Part shown: positions 1 to 7,625 of the stretch, piece after piece | How positions within the stretch are numbered: the stretch's first letter is position 1 | How the letters are laid out: each line of letters begins with the position of its first letter | Source of the DNA: Roseiarcus sp963782255 | GTDB taxonomy: Bacteria; Pseudomonadota; Alphaproteobacteria; Rhizobiales; Beijerinckiaceae | NCBI GenBank assembly: GCA_963782255.1 | Contig: CAWAIS010000002.1 | Location: 930,001 to 994,000 of the forward strand | Direction: 5' to 3' | DNA: 64,000 nt | Made by a program: the position numbers and the translations under genes | The notes under the pieces: generated by a model | The model's input: only the letters and a program-made list of their open reading frames with translations | Database searches by the model: none | Told to the model about the DNA's origin: nothing

Positions 1-804
1 GATCGTCAACATGGCGACGGCATAGGCCATCTGCTGGTGGAATTGCGGATTGGATTCCGAGGGTGTCAAACCGTCCTTGGCCATCAAGCCAGGGTCGTTG
101 AGGTTGACCGGCTCGTACCAGGCCCTGCTCGCGGGATCTACATCGACGACTTCGATATATTCACCGACGGGACCCGGTTTGAGATCGCTTTCCGAGACCG
201 TCGTCACCGTCGCGATTTTGCTGTCGAACAGGGTGGGGTCTGTCTGCAGGTTGGGGTCGTAGGCGTAAATGCGCAGCCGCCGACCATGGCCACGCGGTTC
301 CGCCTGGCCATGGTCGGGCTCTAAGCGCTGGCGTTCGCGTGCGCGATGCGCCGGCTCCATTGTCGACAAACTGGCCGATGCGCGCCTGTCGAGAACTTCG
401 CGCAGTGCGACCAGTGACTGAACCGCCTTTGTCTTGAGATCTTCGACCGATTTGAATTCGGCGTAGATGCGATCCTTCTTTGCCAGATTTAGAAAGGCTT
501 CCAACTTCTGTTCGGCGCCGCGCTCCTCGCCCACCGCGCTCCTTGGAACCAAGTAATCTTTGTGCATGATGAACATGCAGATCGGAATCCCGCGGGTGAC
601 GGCGCGATGGAACTCAAGTTCGGTCAGCGATAGCCGGTCCGGATTGCGCTCGGGACTTTCCGGCATTTGACCATATCGATAGCCGATCAACCCGACGTAG
701 GCGTCCGCTTCGTCGACCTTCGCCAGCGAGGCGTCGATGAGATCCTGACCCGGCAGGGCCGCGTCGTCTTCCATCGCGATCGGCAACAGGCGCTGCCCAA
801 GCAT
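1..804 (-). CDS. DUF4062-domain protein, partial at both ends
   Basis: An open frame of 268 codons on the minus strand runs off base 1. Near the N-terminus it reads LLPIAMEDDAALPG, then AYVGLIGYRYGQ and LSLTELEFHRAVTRGIPICMF, the pattern of the DUF4062 domain (a Rossmann-like domain found fused to varied effector domains, often in accessory islands). Residues 180-268 read as a different domain with LRIYAYDPN, VVDVDPASRAWYEPVNLNDP and NPQFHQQMAYAVAM, which I do not recognise with certainty. The family's usual N-terminal strand (VFVSST) is missing. In-frame codons upstream of the ATG (reading TELVEPRRAVREA) stop at a TGA at 844-846, so the gene appears truncated there and the ATG at 804 may not be native. 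The ORF continues outside the window. Confidence 0.6.
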   Translation of the reverse strand, partial: MLGQRLLPIAMEDDAALPGQDLIDASLAKVDEADAYVGLIGYRYGQMPESPERNPDRLSLTELEFHRAVTRGIPICMFIMHKDYLVPRSAVGEERGAEQKLEAFLNLAKKDRIYAEFKSVEDLKTKAVQSLVALREVLDRRASASLSTMEPAHRARERQRLEPDHGQAEPRGHGRRLRIYAYDPNLQTDPTLFDSKIATVTTVSESDLKPGPVGEYIEVVDVDPASRAWYEPVNLNDPGLMAKDGLTPSESNPQFHQQMAYAVAMLTI

Positions 805-846
805 GGCCTCCCTGACCGCCCGGCGGGGCTCGACGAGCTCGGTTCA

Positions 847-905
847 GCCGACGCTAAACATGGTCTGGTCCTGACCCCTGATTTTATCGAGGGCCGACGC
901 TAAAC
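847..905. repeat. 13-bp direct repeat flanking a 33-bp spacer
   Basis: GCCGACGCTAAAC occurs at 847-859 and again at 893-905. The pair sits exactly between the broken N-terminus of the DUF4062 gene and the dnaE scrap, so it may mark a recombination or excision junction. No transposase or terminal inverted repeat was seen with it. Confidence 0.5.
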
Positions 906-931
906 CTGCGCCAAAGCGCCAGCCGCCATCC

Positions 932-1105
932 ACAGCTCCCCTGCCCGCGCTGACCGGCGGTCCGGCCGGTCCGATCGACCGCACGCTCGCGCGCCAGATG
1001 GCCGACCTCGCCGAAAGCCGCCTCACGCGCCTCGCCAAGGTGTTCGGCTCCAAGCTCTATGTCGAACTGCAGCGCCACGACCTCGAATCCGAGCGCTTCG
1101 TGAGC
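932..1105 (+). pseudogene. DNA polymerase III alpha subunit (dnaE) internal fragment
   Basis: The plus strand reads PALTGGPAGPIDRTLA, then LAESRLTRLAKVFGSKLYVE and LQRHDLESERFV. This is the PHP-domain region of DnaE, where a GG(P)xGP(I/V) stretch precedes a helix and the diagnostic LYVELQRH. Only about 58 residues remain of a protein of over 1100, with no start and no recognisable continuation. Downstream codons (ALDVRSIGADDCVLF and on to a TGA near 1230) do not resemble DnaE. It is an isolated scrap inside accessory DNA, presumably left by recombination with a dnaE-type gene elsewhere. Confidence 0.6.
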
Positions 1106-1182
1106 CGGCGGCCCGACGCGATCAGGCGCTCGACGTGCGGTCGATCGGGGCGGACGATTGCGTTCTCTTCCTCGAGCATGTT

Positions 1183-1581
1183 TTACGCCGTTATTTTAAC
1201 AGGAGCCGAAACACCGTGCGCCTGACACGGCGCGCAGCTTGACCCGTCAGGAACGTGAGGGGCTTGGCCGCCCGGGGGGACGTCGAGCGCGCTCAACGCT
1301 CCACGCGCGTCCTCGCGAAAGCCCCGAATGAGAGCCCGCAACGCCTTGCGCGCAGCGATAGCCTCTCGCGTGTAGAGCCCGTGGCGATAGGAACCATTCC
1401 GTTTGCCGCAGGGCGCTCCGCTACCTTCAGCGCCGCCGTGGAGGCGGCAGCGCTTCTTGCCTTTCGCCGCGGGCTTCTGACAGGGAGCCCCCGACCGCGT
1501 TCGGGCCAAGCAGCGTGGCGCAAGGCGTAGCGGCAATGGCTCGCGGGTCGAGCGTTCCATAGGCTTGGTTCTCTTTTTCAT
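1183..1581 (-). CDS. HGGxxSGAPxGxxNGxYxHG small basic protein
   Basis: A 132-residue product with CLARTRSGAPCQKPAAKGK, CRLHGGAEGSGAPCGKRNGS and YRHGLYTREAIAARK. This motif series (CxARTRxGxPCxxPA, CRxHGG, GAPxGxxNGxYxHGxxT) is recurrent in small alphaproteobacterial proteins on prophages and islands; the Cys and His spacing suggests metal binding. Its function is unknown. The start was set at 1581 rather than at an upstream frame to 1656 because GGAGGGGGAG precedes that ATG by a few bases. It overlaps the 3' end of the upstream gene in another frame, which suggests translational coupling. Confidence 0.65.
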   Translation of the reverse strand: MKKRTKPMERSTREPLPLRLAPRCLARTRSGAPCQKPAAKGKKRCRLHGGAEGSGAPCGKRNGSYRHGLYTREAIAARKALRALIRGFREDARGALSALDVPPGGQAPHVPDGSSCAPCQAHGVSAPVKITA

Positions 1582-2194
1582 GGACTCCCCCTCCCTCCGT
1601 ATGCCGGTTCGACACTGCCCCAACGATCGCCTGGCCGCCGGGATAGACGTGCACATGCTCGACCCTGACTGTCTGCTCGCCGCCGCGCTTTATCTTCGCG
1701 AGCGCCTCAGTTTGGGCGGTGAAGGTGCGAAGCAGCTTTGTGGCCAGCGCGCCATGGGCCTGCATCTGCTCGAGCATTTCGGCCCGCTGCGTGCGGCCAA
1801 GCATTTCCATGGCGAGGGCATGCGTGACCGCCATTTGACTTGCGAGCATTGCGGCCATTTCGTTTTCCGGCCGAGTCCCGTCGATGGCGGCGAGCGCCGC
1901 GTTCAAGTCCGTTTGGCTGGCGTATGGCTGTCCGGTGGCGCGCTGACTGCCGGCTAGGCGGTTCAACTCGCTCGCCACAAAATCCTTGCTGGCGGTGCCA
2001 AAGGCGTCGAGCAGGGTTTCGGCGACATCCGGCTCGATGTCAGTGCGAATGGTTGTGGCGCCTTCCAGTTTGTACTCAAGAGTGGGCCTCTCGGTACGTG
2101 CGGCATTGCGCTGCTTTGCCTCAGCGATGCGCGCTATCATCCGCGGACTCGGGTCGGGACGGTCGGACGGCTTTGGTTTTTGTTTCGGCGTCAT
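1427..2194 (-). CDS. conserved alphaproteobacterial island protein
   Basis: A 255-residue protein. A central helical stretch reads FVASELNRLAGSQRATGQP, then MLASQMAVTHALAMEMLGR, LLRTFTAQTEALAKIKRGG and VRVEHVHVYPGGQAIVGAV. The last motif (VEHVHVxPGGQAIVG) is a signature of a family I know only as hypothetical, usually paired with the HGG-type gene that follows it here. The start is supported by GAAGGAAC upstream of the ATG at 2194. The last 50 residues overlap the next gene out of frame, so the true C-terminus may be shorter than the open frame. The role is unknown; a DNA-related or packaging role on the mobile element is only inference. Confidence 0.6.
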   Translation of the reverse strand: MTPKQKPKPSDRPDPSPRMIARIAEAKQRNAARTERPTLEYKLEGATTIRTDIEPDVAETLLDAFGTASKDFVASELNRLAGSQRATGQPYASQTDLNAALAAIDGTRPENEMAAMLASQMAVTHALAMEMLGRTQRAEMLEQMQAHGALATKLLRTFTAQTEALAKIKRGGEQTVRVEHVHVYPGGQAIVGAVSNRHTEGGGVHEKENQAYGTLDPRAIAATPCATLLGPNAVGGSLSEARGERQEALPPPRRR

Positions 2195-2319
2195 TCGCGT
2201 GTTCCTTCATTTTCGATGCTAGCGAGCTCAGACTGAGGGTAGTTCTCTTGGCGGGGAGGTCGCCGACGGGCCGCCAAGGCCCCAAAGGCGGCTTCCAACC
2301 GCCGGGGGGTTATAGGGGG

Positions 2320-2430
2320 GTTGGTACACACCCCGTTGGAAGGGGTTGGAAGGCGGTTGGCATAGCGTTGGCAGGGTCGTTGGAAGGCCGTTGGCAGGGC
2401 AAAATGTCAGTTGGAAAGCGGTTGGAAGGA
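2320..2430. repeat. helically phased GTTGG(A/C)AGG repeat array
   Basis: GTTGG starts at 2320, 2335, 2345, 2356, 2367, 2379, 2390, 2410 and 2421. Most copies extend to GTTGGAAGG or GTTGGCAGG. Spacing is 10-12 bp, so the copies lie on one face of the helix. The array occupies the gap between the RepA-like ATPase gene and the gene starting at 2194. It could be an iteron-type binding site for the replication or regulatory protein, or an operator for the 2194 gene. The copies are too short and too close for CRISPR. Confidence 0.6.
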
Positions 2431-2436
2431 CATCCA

Positions 2437-3624
2437 TCAGTCGAACTCATGCGTGGGCGCCGGCGGAGGTCCCGCGACGATCCGTTCACGCCGCTTTGAT
2501 GGCGGCCCGCTGGTCTCGTTGTGAATGCGGTGGGCCGCGAACAGGCGCTGCATCGCTGCGTTGAGTCGCGCCGAGCCGAGACCCTTCGCCCTAGGGTGCT
2601 GAGCGAATTGCGCGGGGGCGAATGCGTTGGACTTTTTGTCGGAGACGTGCCGCCCCGAACGCCCGAAGTCCGCCAGGATCTCGAGGAACACCGCGTCATC
2701 CTCCGCATTGGTTTTCAGGTCATCGGCGCGGCCAGTCCCGCGGAGCACGAAGACACCATCGCGCCAGCGCAACACACGCTCGTCACCGGCGCGACCGTAG
2801 TTCGCCTTCTTGGTCGTCAAGATGCGAACGTCGTCGTTGCTCCCGTCGGCGCCTGAGGCCTTCGGGCGCTCAAGGTAGAGCCGCGAGCGGACCGAATTGC
2901 TCCAAGCGGTGCTGCCGGAGGTGCCCGCGCCGCTCGTCATGCCAGACTGACTCGGGTGCGACAGCAGGACGATCGTAAGGCGGAACTCAAGCGCCAGCCC
3001 GCGCAGCAGGCTGATGAACTGGCGCGCGTGGGGACGTTTGATTTCATCTCCCCCGAATAGGTCCGCCAGTGTGTCGAGGATGAGCAAATTCGGGCGCCTC
3101 TCCTGGACTTCGGCCCGGATCGCCTTGAACAGCGGCGTCTCAGACAACGGCCCGTCGCGCCTTTGAGGAGCGGCGAGAACCGCGTCGCGTCCGGCGAGTG
3201 GGAGGAACTCAAGACTGTGGAGGGTGGCGAGCTCGAGCCCCTGCGCGCGCACGATGTTTGCGAGGCGGCGATGTAGCTCTTCGAGGTCGTCCTCGGCCGA
3301 AACGAACAGGACCAGACCTTGACTTGGAAAGGTCCCGACCCACTCGGTCCCTGCGGCAGTCGCGACGCCAAGCTGCAGCGCCAGGAGCGATTTGCCCGTT
3401 CCCCCGTCGCCTGACAGCAATGTGATCTCGCGCGCCGGGATGAGACCCTGAACATGCCATTCGCGCGGTGGCGGCTCCGCGCCGGCGAAGTCCGCGGCGT
3501 TCACGATATGCAGCGCCGGCCCCTGCGCAGCCCGTTCGGAATAGGCGCGCGCTTCCTCGGCGAAGAACGCATTCCGGCAGTCGGGCGGCCAATTGCCGAA
3601 GTCGGTGGGATAGGGGCGGCTCAT
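2437..3624 (-). CDS. RepA-like AAA ATPase (AAA_25 family)
   Basis: A 395-residue protein. Walker A is LLSGDGGTGKSLLALQL near residue 70, Walker B is PNLLILDTLADLF near residue 185, followed by IVLLSHPSQSG with the DnaB/RecA-like core. This matches the AAA_25 group, which includes the hexameric helicase RepA of RSF1010 and many island ATPases; the likely role is DNA unwinding or replication initiation for the element. The start at 3624 was chosen over an open frame to 3741 because its ATG overlaps the TGA of the upstream gene (ATGA), indicating coupled translation. The C-terminal 80 residues are basic. The phased repeat array lies directly downstream. Confidence 0.75.
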   Translation of the reverse strand: MSRPYPTDFGNWPPDCRNAFFAEEARAYSERAAQGPALHIVNAADFAGAEPPPREWHVQGLIPAREITLLSGDGGTGKSLLALQLGVATAAGTEWVGTFPSQGLVLFVSAEDDLEELHRRLANIVRAQGLELATLHSLEFLPLAGRDAVLAAPQRRDGPLSETPLFKAIRAEVQERRPNLLILDTLADLFGGDEIKRPHARQFISLLRGLALEFRLTIVLLSHPSQSGMTSGAGTSGSTAWSNSVRSRLYLERPKASGADGSNDDVRILTTKKANYGRAGDERVLRWRDGVFVLRGTGRADDLKTNAEDDAVFLEILADFGRSGRHVSDKKSNAFAPAQFAQHPRAKGLGSARLNAAMQRLFAAHRIHNETSGPPSKRRERIVAGPPPAPTHEFD

Positions 3625-3887
3625 GAGGCCCCCGCTTTCCCGCTGTCGCGGTCGCCGAGTTCCTTGAATGTCTGAATGGCGGTGATCACGCAAAGCCGCA
3701 GGCGTAGATGGACCCCAAGCGTCACCTTGTCGTAGCGCCATGCGGCTTCCGTCGCGCTGCGGGCGTACGATGCAGCCAGCTCGACCGTCTCGCCTATTAG
3801 GTCGAGCCGAAGTGCGTCAGCCCCGCCGGCAGCGTGCTCAGGAATCGAAGCGCGAGCTTCGGCAGGGCTGAGAGGGCGCGTCGTCAC
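3621..3887 (-). CDS. small hypothetical protein of the integrative element
   Basis: An 88-residue product. It is mostly helical with Ala-rich segments (ETVELAASYARSATEAAWRY) and no motif I recognise. It is clearly part of an operon: its ATG overlaps the stop of the gene before it and its stop overlaps the ATG of the RepA-like ATPase. This placement suggests a small partner or regulator of the ATPase, but that is inference only. Confidence 0.6.
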   Translation of the reverse strand: MTTRPLSPAEARASIPEHAAGGADALRLDLIGETVELAASYARSATEAAWRYDKVTLGVHLRLRLCVITAIQTFKELGDRDSGKAGAS

Positions 3888-4315
3888 GGTGCCCTCCCAA
3901 TATTCGCCAGCCGCGCGACCAGGACCGCGACGCGCATGGGCACGCGATAGCGGGCGGTTTCGCGATGCCCGTTGATGTCGAGATCCGCAAAGCCGACGCC
4001 GTCAGGGCTGTGGAACAGTCCGGCGGTTTGCGCGAGATCGATCAGGATGTCGGCCTGTGTCGACCCGCGCCCGCCCGTCTCGCCGTGTTCCTCTGCGATG
4101 GACTCATCAAGCGCTGTCACCCGGCAACCGGCCTTCTTCAACTCGAAGCGCAACGCCTCTAAGGCGGCGCGATCCTCCTTTTTCAGCATCGCGAGCCGCT
4201 CCAGCACGTCGGGTGTGAAGGCTCCGCCGGGATCCGCAGCCACCGACTTGTCCTCGGCGGCGTCGATGACCCCCGCGATCGGGTTCTGGGGATTGTTCAC
4301 GACTACTAAATTCAC
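3884..4315 (-). CDS. hypothetical protein, resembles N-terminal part of island primase-helicases
   Basis: A 143-residue product. It includes TQADILIDLAQTAGLFHSPD and GVGFADLDINGHRETARYR. The phrase LIDLAQ-x-FH-x-DG-x-GFAD-(L/I)-x-NGHRET is familiar from the middle of large island-encoded DNA primase/ATPase proteins. In those it continues with a Trp-Pro-(I/V)-(R/K) stretch, whereas here it diverges after HRET and stops 19 residues later. It may therefore be a truncated or frameshifted remnant, or a small protein built from that domain. It is coupled to the next gene by an ATGA overlap. Confidence 0.5.
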   Translation of the reverse strand: MNLVVVNNPQNPIAGVIDAAEDKSVAADPGGAFTPDVLERLAMLKKEDRAALEALRFELKKAGCRVTALDESIAEEHGETGGRGSTQADILIDLAQTAGLFHSPDGVGFADLDINGHRETARYRVPMRVAVLVARLANIGRAP

Positions 4316-4395
4316 GGTCCGTCCTCCTCGCTGCGGCAGACGCAGCCCAGCAGCGGTTTGGTTGGTTGAGGGGAATCGTTGCGGCCCAGCCGGCG

Positions 4396-4668
4396 CTAGG
4401 CCACATCGGTCAGGCGGCGGGGAAGCCGGTCGGCGTCGGACGTGCTACGGGCGCGCCGAGCCGCAAGCCATTCGTCGAGGTCGGCGCGGCTGTAGCCTAT
4501 TTTTGACCCGAGTTTATAGAAATGGGGCGATCCACCACGACAGCGCAACTTCGCCAGTGTTGACCCGGCAAGTCCGACATAAGTTGCAGCAGCAGCTGCC
4601 CCAAGTACTACTTGCTGTTCACCGGACGAGTAGTTCTTGCCCTGAGAACTGGAATTGATCAAAATCAT
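4396..4668 (-). CDS. AlpA/excisionase-like helix-turn-helix protein
   Basis: A 90-residue protein whose centre reads AAATYVGLAGSTLAKLRCRG and then SPHFYKLGSKIGYSRADLDE followed by WLAARR. This is the winged-helix pattern of AlpA/MerR-like excisionases and prophage regulators (xxYxGxSxSTLxxxRxxGxGPxxxKxGxxVxYxxxDLxxWL). AAAGGAG precedes the ATG at 4668. In elements of this type the protein controls the integrase or assists excision. Its place between the integrase side and the replication genes fits that role. Confidence 0.7.
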   Translation of the reverse strand: MILINSSSQGKNYSSGEQQVVLGAAAAATYVGLAGSTLAKLRCRGGSPHFYKLGSKIGYSRADLDEWLAARRARSTSDADRLPRRLTDVA

Positions 4669-4764
4669 GAAAGCTCCTTTCTGCCCGGCCTGTGCGACCG
4701 GGCATGGTTGAGCTTTTACTCGAGAGTCTTTGAGCGTGTCGCGGTGAATATCACAGCGGTTTCG

Positions 4765-5583
4765 TCACCTTTTTTTTGGTACCTTCAGCCGGCCTTTAGG
4801 TACCAGTTTTTTCTCGAGCCGAACGGCATTCAGTTTGTCGCGGATGCGCTCAAGAGGAATGTGCTTGGTTTTCAACAGTTCCAGCTTGGCCATCCTTATA
4901 TAACTTCGATTGCGGAAGCCGTCGTTGCCGTACTTCTCTTCCAATTCGTCAATTTCGGTATTTTCGATTTCCTCTCGGAGTTCGCCAGCGAGTCGAGCGG
5001 CGTAAGCGTCGGCCGAACATTCCTCATCCGCCTTCAAGAGCTTTTCCCAAGACCGGAGTGTTTCTGGACTCTGGTTCAATACGCGAGCGACACGATCCAA
5101 TGCGACGTGTTTTTTTGTCCCCTGGCCGACTATAAAATTCACACGGCACAAGGCTGCGCTTTTCCACTCCAGCGTTTCGAAAAACTCAGCGCGTCTCCGC
5201 TCAGATGTGGGAATTAGAGGCTCGACTGTTTGCCCGAAATTTAGCGCGCGGAGAGCGTCGCGAAGCGGCTCGCGCCAAAAGCGACTGTGTCGCGCCTCTG
5301 ATGACAAAAGCTCGCGAACCGCTTGCCTGAGTGAAGATTGTGACAGCTCCTCAGTTTGCTTATCAAATTCGTCGAGCAAGTCTTCGCTTATCGAAAATAA
5401 CAAAGGGTCATCTTCAACTCCGGATGACGATCCAAAATCTTTGCCAATGCGCTCCAGAAAATGACAATCATCTGTAATGTCGTCCAAGCCCCACAGTGTA
5501 GCTAGACGATATGCGAGACCAATGTTAGCTTGAACCCAAATCCTTCCAACAATTTGACTTTGCGCCCGCGTCCAGATGGGCAT
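4765..5583 (-). CDS. hypothetical cargo protein next to the integrase
   Basis: About 272 residues if the ATG at 5583 is used. The frame is open to 5628 and there is no clear ribosome-binding site, so the start is uncertain. It is charged and largely helical (LREEIENTEIDELEEKYGND), with HVALDRVARVLNQSPETLRS resembling a helix-turn-helix step. I do not recognise the family. Codon use is less GC-rich than its neighbours, which fits recently acquired cargo. Its 5' end overlaps the 3' end of the integrase gene out of frame. It lies in the usual cargo spot immediately downstream of an integrase, a position often used for defence or regulatory genes. Confidence 0.5.
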   Translation of the reverse strand: MPIWTRAQSQIVGRIWVQANIGLAYRLATLWGLDDITDDCHFLERIGKDFGSSSGVEDDPLLFSISEDLLDEFDKQTEELSQSSLRQAVRELLSSEARHSRFWREPLRDALRALNFGQTVEPLIPTSERRRAEFFETLEWKSAALCRVNFIVGQGTKKHVALDRVARVLNQSPETLRSWEKLLKADEECSADAYAARLAGELREEIENTEIDELEEKYGNDGFRNRSYIRMAKLELLKTKHIPLERIRDKLNAVRLEKKLVPKGRLKVPKKR

Positions 5584-6754
5584 ACCGATGCGTTGTCGCG
5601 GCCTGCGAGTGGCCAAGGAGCTTGCCAATGATCGGAAGGCCGAGCGAAGCGCCGGCGCCGAAGGACGCGAAGGAATGGCGCAAATCGTGGAGGCGCACGT
5701 CGTCCAGCTTGGCCGCTTTTCGGACGGCCCGCCACGGCTTGTTCAAATCGGCGCGCGAAGCGCCTTGAAGCGCCCCGGCGACGATGTATGGGTTTCCCTT
5801 TACGCGGGGAAGCGAGGCCAGCACCGCTTGCGCGGCTGCGCTTAGATACAGTGGCTTCTTGCCGGTCTTGCTGTCGGCCAGAAACAGCACGCCGCGCTCG
5901 AGGTCCAGTTGCGACCACTGCGCGTCCAGAATTTCGCGGAGGCGCGCGCCGGTTAGGATCAGCAGTCGAATGGCCGCGACCGCGAACGGGTCCAGCATGA
6001 CCCGCCGATGATCGGCCTTGGGCGCGTGCTTCGCGTTGGGCTTGGTTTCGTCAACGGAATAGGGGAGGCCGATGGTTTCGCCCTCGCGCAGCACTTCGCC
6101 GAGCCGCGCCAGTTCGTCGCTTGTCAGATACCGTTCCCGTCCCTCTTCGGGATAGCGTTCAATTGCACGGGCGGGGTTGTCCGCGAAGGCGACTTCGTCC
6201 CGGCGCGCAGCCCAGTTCCAAACGGCCGACACGACCGCGAGCGAGCGGTTAGCTTGATAGGGCGCGTCCGAAAGTTTGCCGTGCATTCGCGACACATCTG
6301 CGCGCCGCACCTCCAAGATGCGCTTTGAGCCGAAGGCGGGCAGGACATAGGCGTTGAGAATGCGCGCATATTCGTGGCCGGTTCTTCCCTTCCGCTTTGT
6401 GGCGACGTGCAACTCGAGGAAGTCGGTCGCGACCGCCTTGAACGTCCGCACCTCGCGCGCCGCCTTGCGCTGCGCAATGGGGTCCGCACCGCCCTCGACT
6501 GCGCCCAGGATGATTCTCGCCTGTTTCCGGGCTTCCTCTGGCGTCAGCCGCCCATGCTCGCCGATGCGGGTCCGGCGCGAACGCCCATCCTTTCGATATT
6601 GGGCGATGTAGCATTTCCCGCCATTGCGGAAAGCAGCGACGCCGAACCCGCGAACGGCCTCACGGTGGCCGCCATCCCAAAGGATTTCCCGGTCCTTGCT
6701 CGCCGGGCAGATGAGCGCGTCGACGCTGCTCTTGGTAATCGGTCCCGTCGCCAT
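5525..6754 (-). CDS. int: tyrosine recombinase/integrase (P4-type)
   Basis: A 409-residue integrase with an N-terminal DUF4102-like arm (SKDREILWDGGHREAVRGFG, YIAQYRKDGRSRRTRIGEHG), a core-binding domain and the catalytic domain. The catalytic set is visible: Arg in LTGARLREILD, HDLRHSFAS, and LLGHSQAATTHRYAHLD with the nucleophilic Tyr. The start at 6754 has GAGGGA upstream and removes 20 doubtful residues. The last 13 residues after AHLD (AGAKSNCWKDLGSS) do not look like the usual tail, so the 3' end may have been replaced when the adjoining cargo gene arrived; the catalytic residues are intact. It is transcribed away from the tRNA-derived attachment site about 180 bp upstream. Confidence 0.85.
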   Translation of the reverse strand: MATGPITKSSVDALICPASKDREILWDGGHREAVRGFGVAAFRNGGKCYIAQYRKDGRSRRTRIGEHGRLTPEEARKQARIILGAVEGGADPIAQRKAAREVRTFKAVATDFLELHVATKRKGRTGHEYARILNAYVLPAFGSKRILEVRRADVSRMHGKLSDAPYQANRSLAVVSAVWNWAARRDEVAFADNPARAIERYPEEGRERYLTSDELARLGEVLREGETIGLPYSVDETKPNAKHAPKADHRRVMLDPFAVAAIRLLILTGARLREILDAQWSQLDLERGVLFLADSKTGKKPLYLSAAAQAVLASLPRVKGNPYIVAGALQGASRADLNKPWRAVRKAAKLDDVRLHDLRHSFASFGAGASLGLPIIGKLLGHSQAATTHRYAHLDAGAKSNCWKDLGSS

Positions 6755-6929
6755 TTTGCGTCCCTCGAAAACCGGCCTCGCGGTCAACATACGGTAAGCG
6801 CATGGTAAGCACAATCAGCCCATCACTGTCAATCTTTGGAAACGTTCTGCGCGGCGAAAACTGAATATTGTCAGTCACTTCATCCGGAGCGATGGCAGGC
6901 AGGAAATCGCCAGGAAACCTTGACACTCA

Positions 6930-6976
6930 AACTCTTAATCAGCGGGTCCAAGGTTCGAGCCCTTGTGCGCCCACCA
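6930..6976 (+). other. attachment site: 3' half of tRNA-Lys(CUU)
   Basis: ACTCTTAATCAGCGGGTC is the anticodon-loop/variable-loop part of a tRNA-Lys with anticodon CTT. It is followed by a perfect five-pair T arm (CAAGG-TTCGAGC-CCTTG), an acceptor strand TGCGCCC, discriminator A and CCA. The bases 5' of it cannot form the D arm or the matching acceptor strand GGGCGCA, so this is not a functional tRNA gene. Such 3' duplications are the att copies left by integrases that target tRNA genes. The intact tRNA-Lys should lie at the other end, outside the window. Confidence 0.85.
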
Positions 6977-7140
6977 TCAAAATTGATGGACCATCTGCCC
7001 TCGCTGGACAAAGGGAGTGCGCAGCTTCGCCCTCGCCAGGGCAGGTCGGTCGTATGTGCTTGTTTGAGCGGTCGGCTCGTGTTAGTCGACAGAGGCTAAA
7101 TCGACGCGCTCTGATTACGGATCATGGAGCACATTTGACG

Positions 7141-7623
7141 ATGGCGGATCAGAACGGCAATGGTGCCAGTGCGCCACAGGCAAGTCCAAAGTTCTCGATA
7201 CTCGCTCAATACACCAAGGACTTGTCCTTTGAGAATCCAAACGCGCCTCGTACTTTGGGTCCACAGAGCGGACCAAACATTTCGATCCAGATCAACGTGA
7301 ACGCGCGGCAACTCGCCCCCACCGACTTCGAGGTGAGCTTGATGCTCGAAGGCGGCGCCGGACAAGGCGCGGAAACAATGTTCAAGTTCGAGCTCAATTA
7401 CGCCGGTGTTTTTCGCGTCGAAAACTTTCCACCAGACCAGATCCAGCCTGTGGTCATGGTCGAAGGTCCTAGACTACTGTTTCCGTTCGCCCGTCAGATC
7501 ATCGCAGACGCTGTGCGTGGGGGCTCTTATCCCCCTCTTTACATCGACCCAATTGATTTTCACTCGTTGTATCTACAACGCCTAGCGAGTGCCGGCACCC
7601 AACAGCATCAGCACAATGCATGA
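7141..7623 (+). CDS. secB: protein-export chaperone SecB
   Basis: A 160-residue protein starting at the ATG at 7141. Diagnostic segments are FSILAQYTKDLSFENPNAP, ISIQINVNARQLAPTDFEVS, FKFELNYAGVFRVENFP, VEGPRLLFPFARQIIADAVR and YPPLYIDPIDFHSLYLQRLA. SecB is a cytoplasmic tetramer that keeps preproteins unfolded and hands them to SecA. The acidic SecA-binding face and full length (typical 150-165) are present. It is convergent with dnaQ, three bases apart, as in many Hyphomicrobiales. An open frame continues upstream to 6868 but runs through the att site and is not native. Confidence 0.95.
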   Translation: MADQNGNGASAPQASPKFSILAQYTKDLSFENPNAPRTLGPQSGPNISIQINVNARQLAPTDFEVSLMLEGGAGQGAETMFKFELNYAGVFRVENFPPDQIQPVVMVEGPRLLFPFARQIIADAVRGGSYPPLYIDPIDFHSLYLQRLASAGTQQHQHNA

Positions 7624-7625
7624 TA

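Larger units (their letters stand above)
1183..6976. mobile_element. end of an integrative element inserted at tRNA-Lys
   Basis: Integrase, cargo gene, AlpA-like regulator, three small coupled genes, RepA-like ATPase, phased repeats and two island proteins all read leftward from an attachment site made of a tRNA-Lys 3' half. Immediately right of that site begins conserved core sequence (secB). The left boundary is not in view and the element may continue past base 1 through the DUF4062 gene. No capsid or conjugation genes are visible, so whether it is a satellite, prophage remnant or replicating island cannot be settled. Confidence 0.7.

Noticed and set aside
2320..2430. A CRISPR-like array
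   Set aside because: Units are about 9-11 bp with no spacers of CRISPR length; helical phasing points to protein binding.
6930..6976. A tRNA-Lys gene
   Set aside because: The 3' half is perfect but the 5' bases cannot form the D arm or the acceptor strand; it is an attachment-site duplicate.
6868..7140. Upstream extension of secB
   Set aside because: The open frame passes through the tRNA-derived att site; the ATG at 7141 gives the normal SecB N-terminus.
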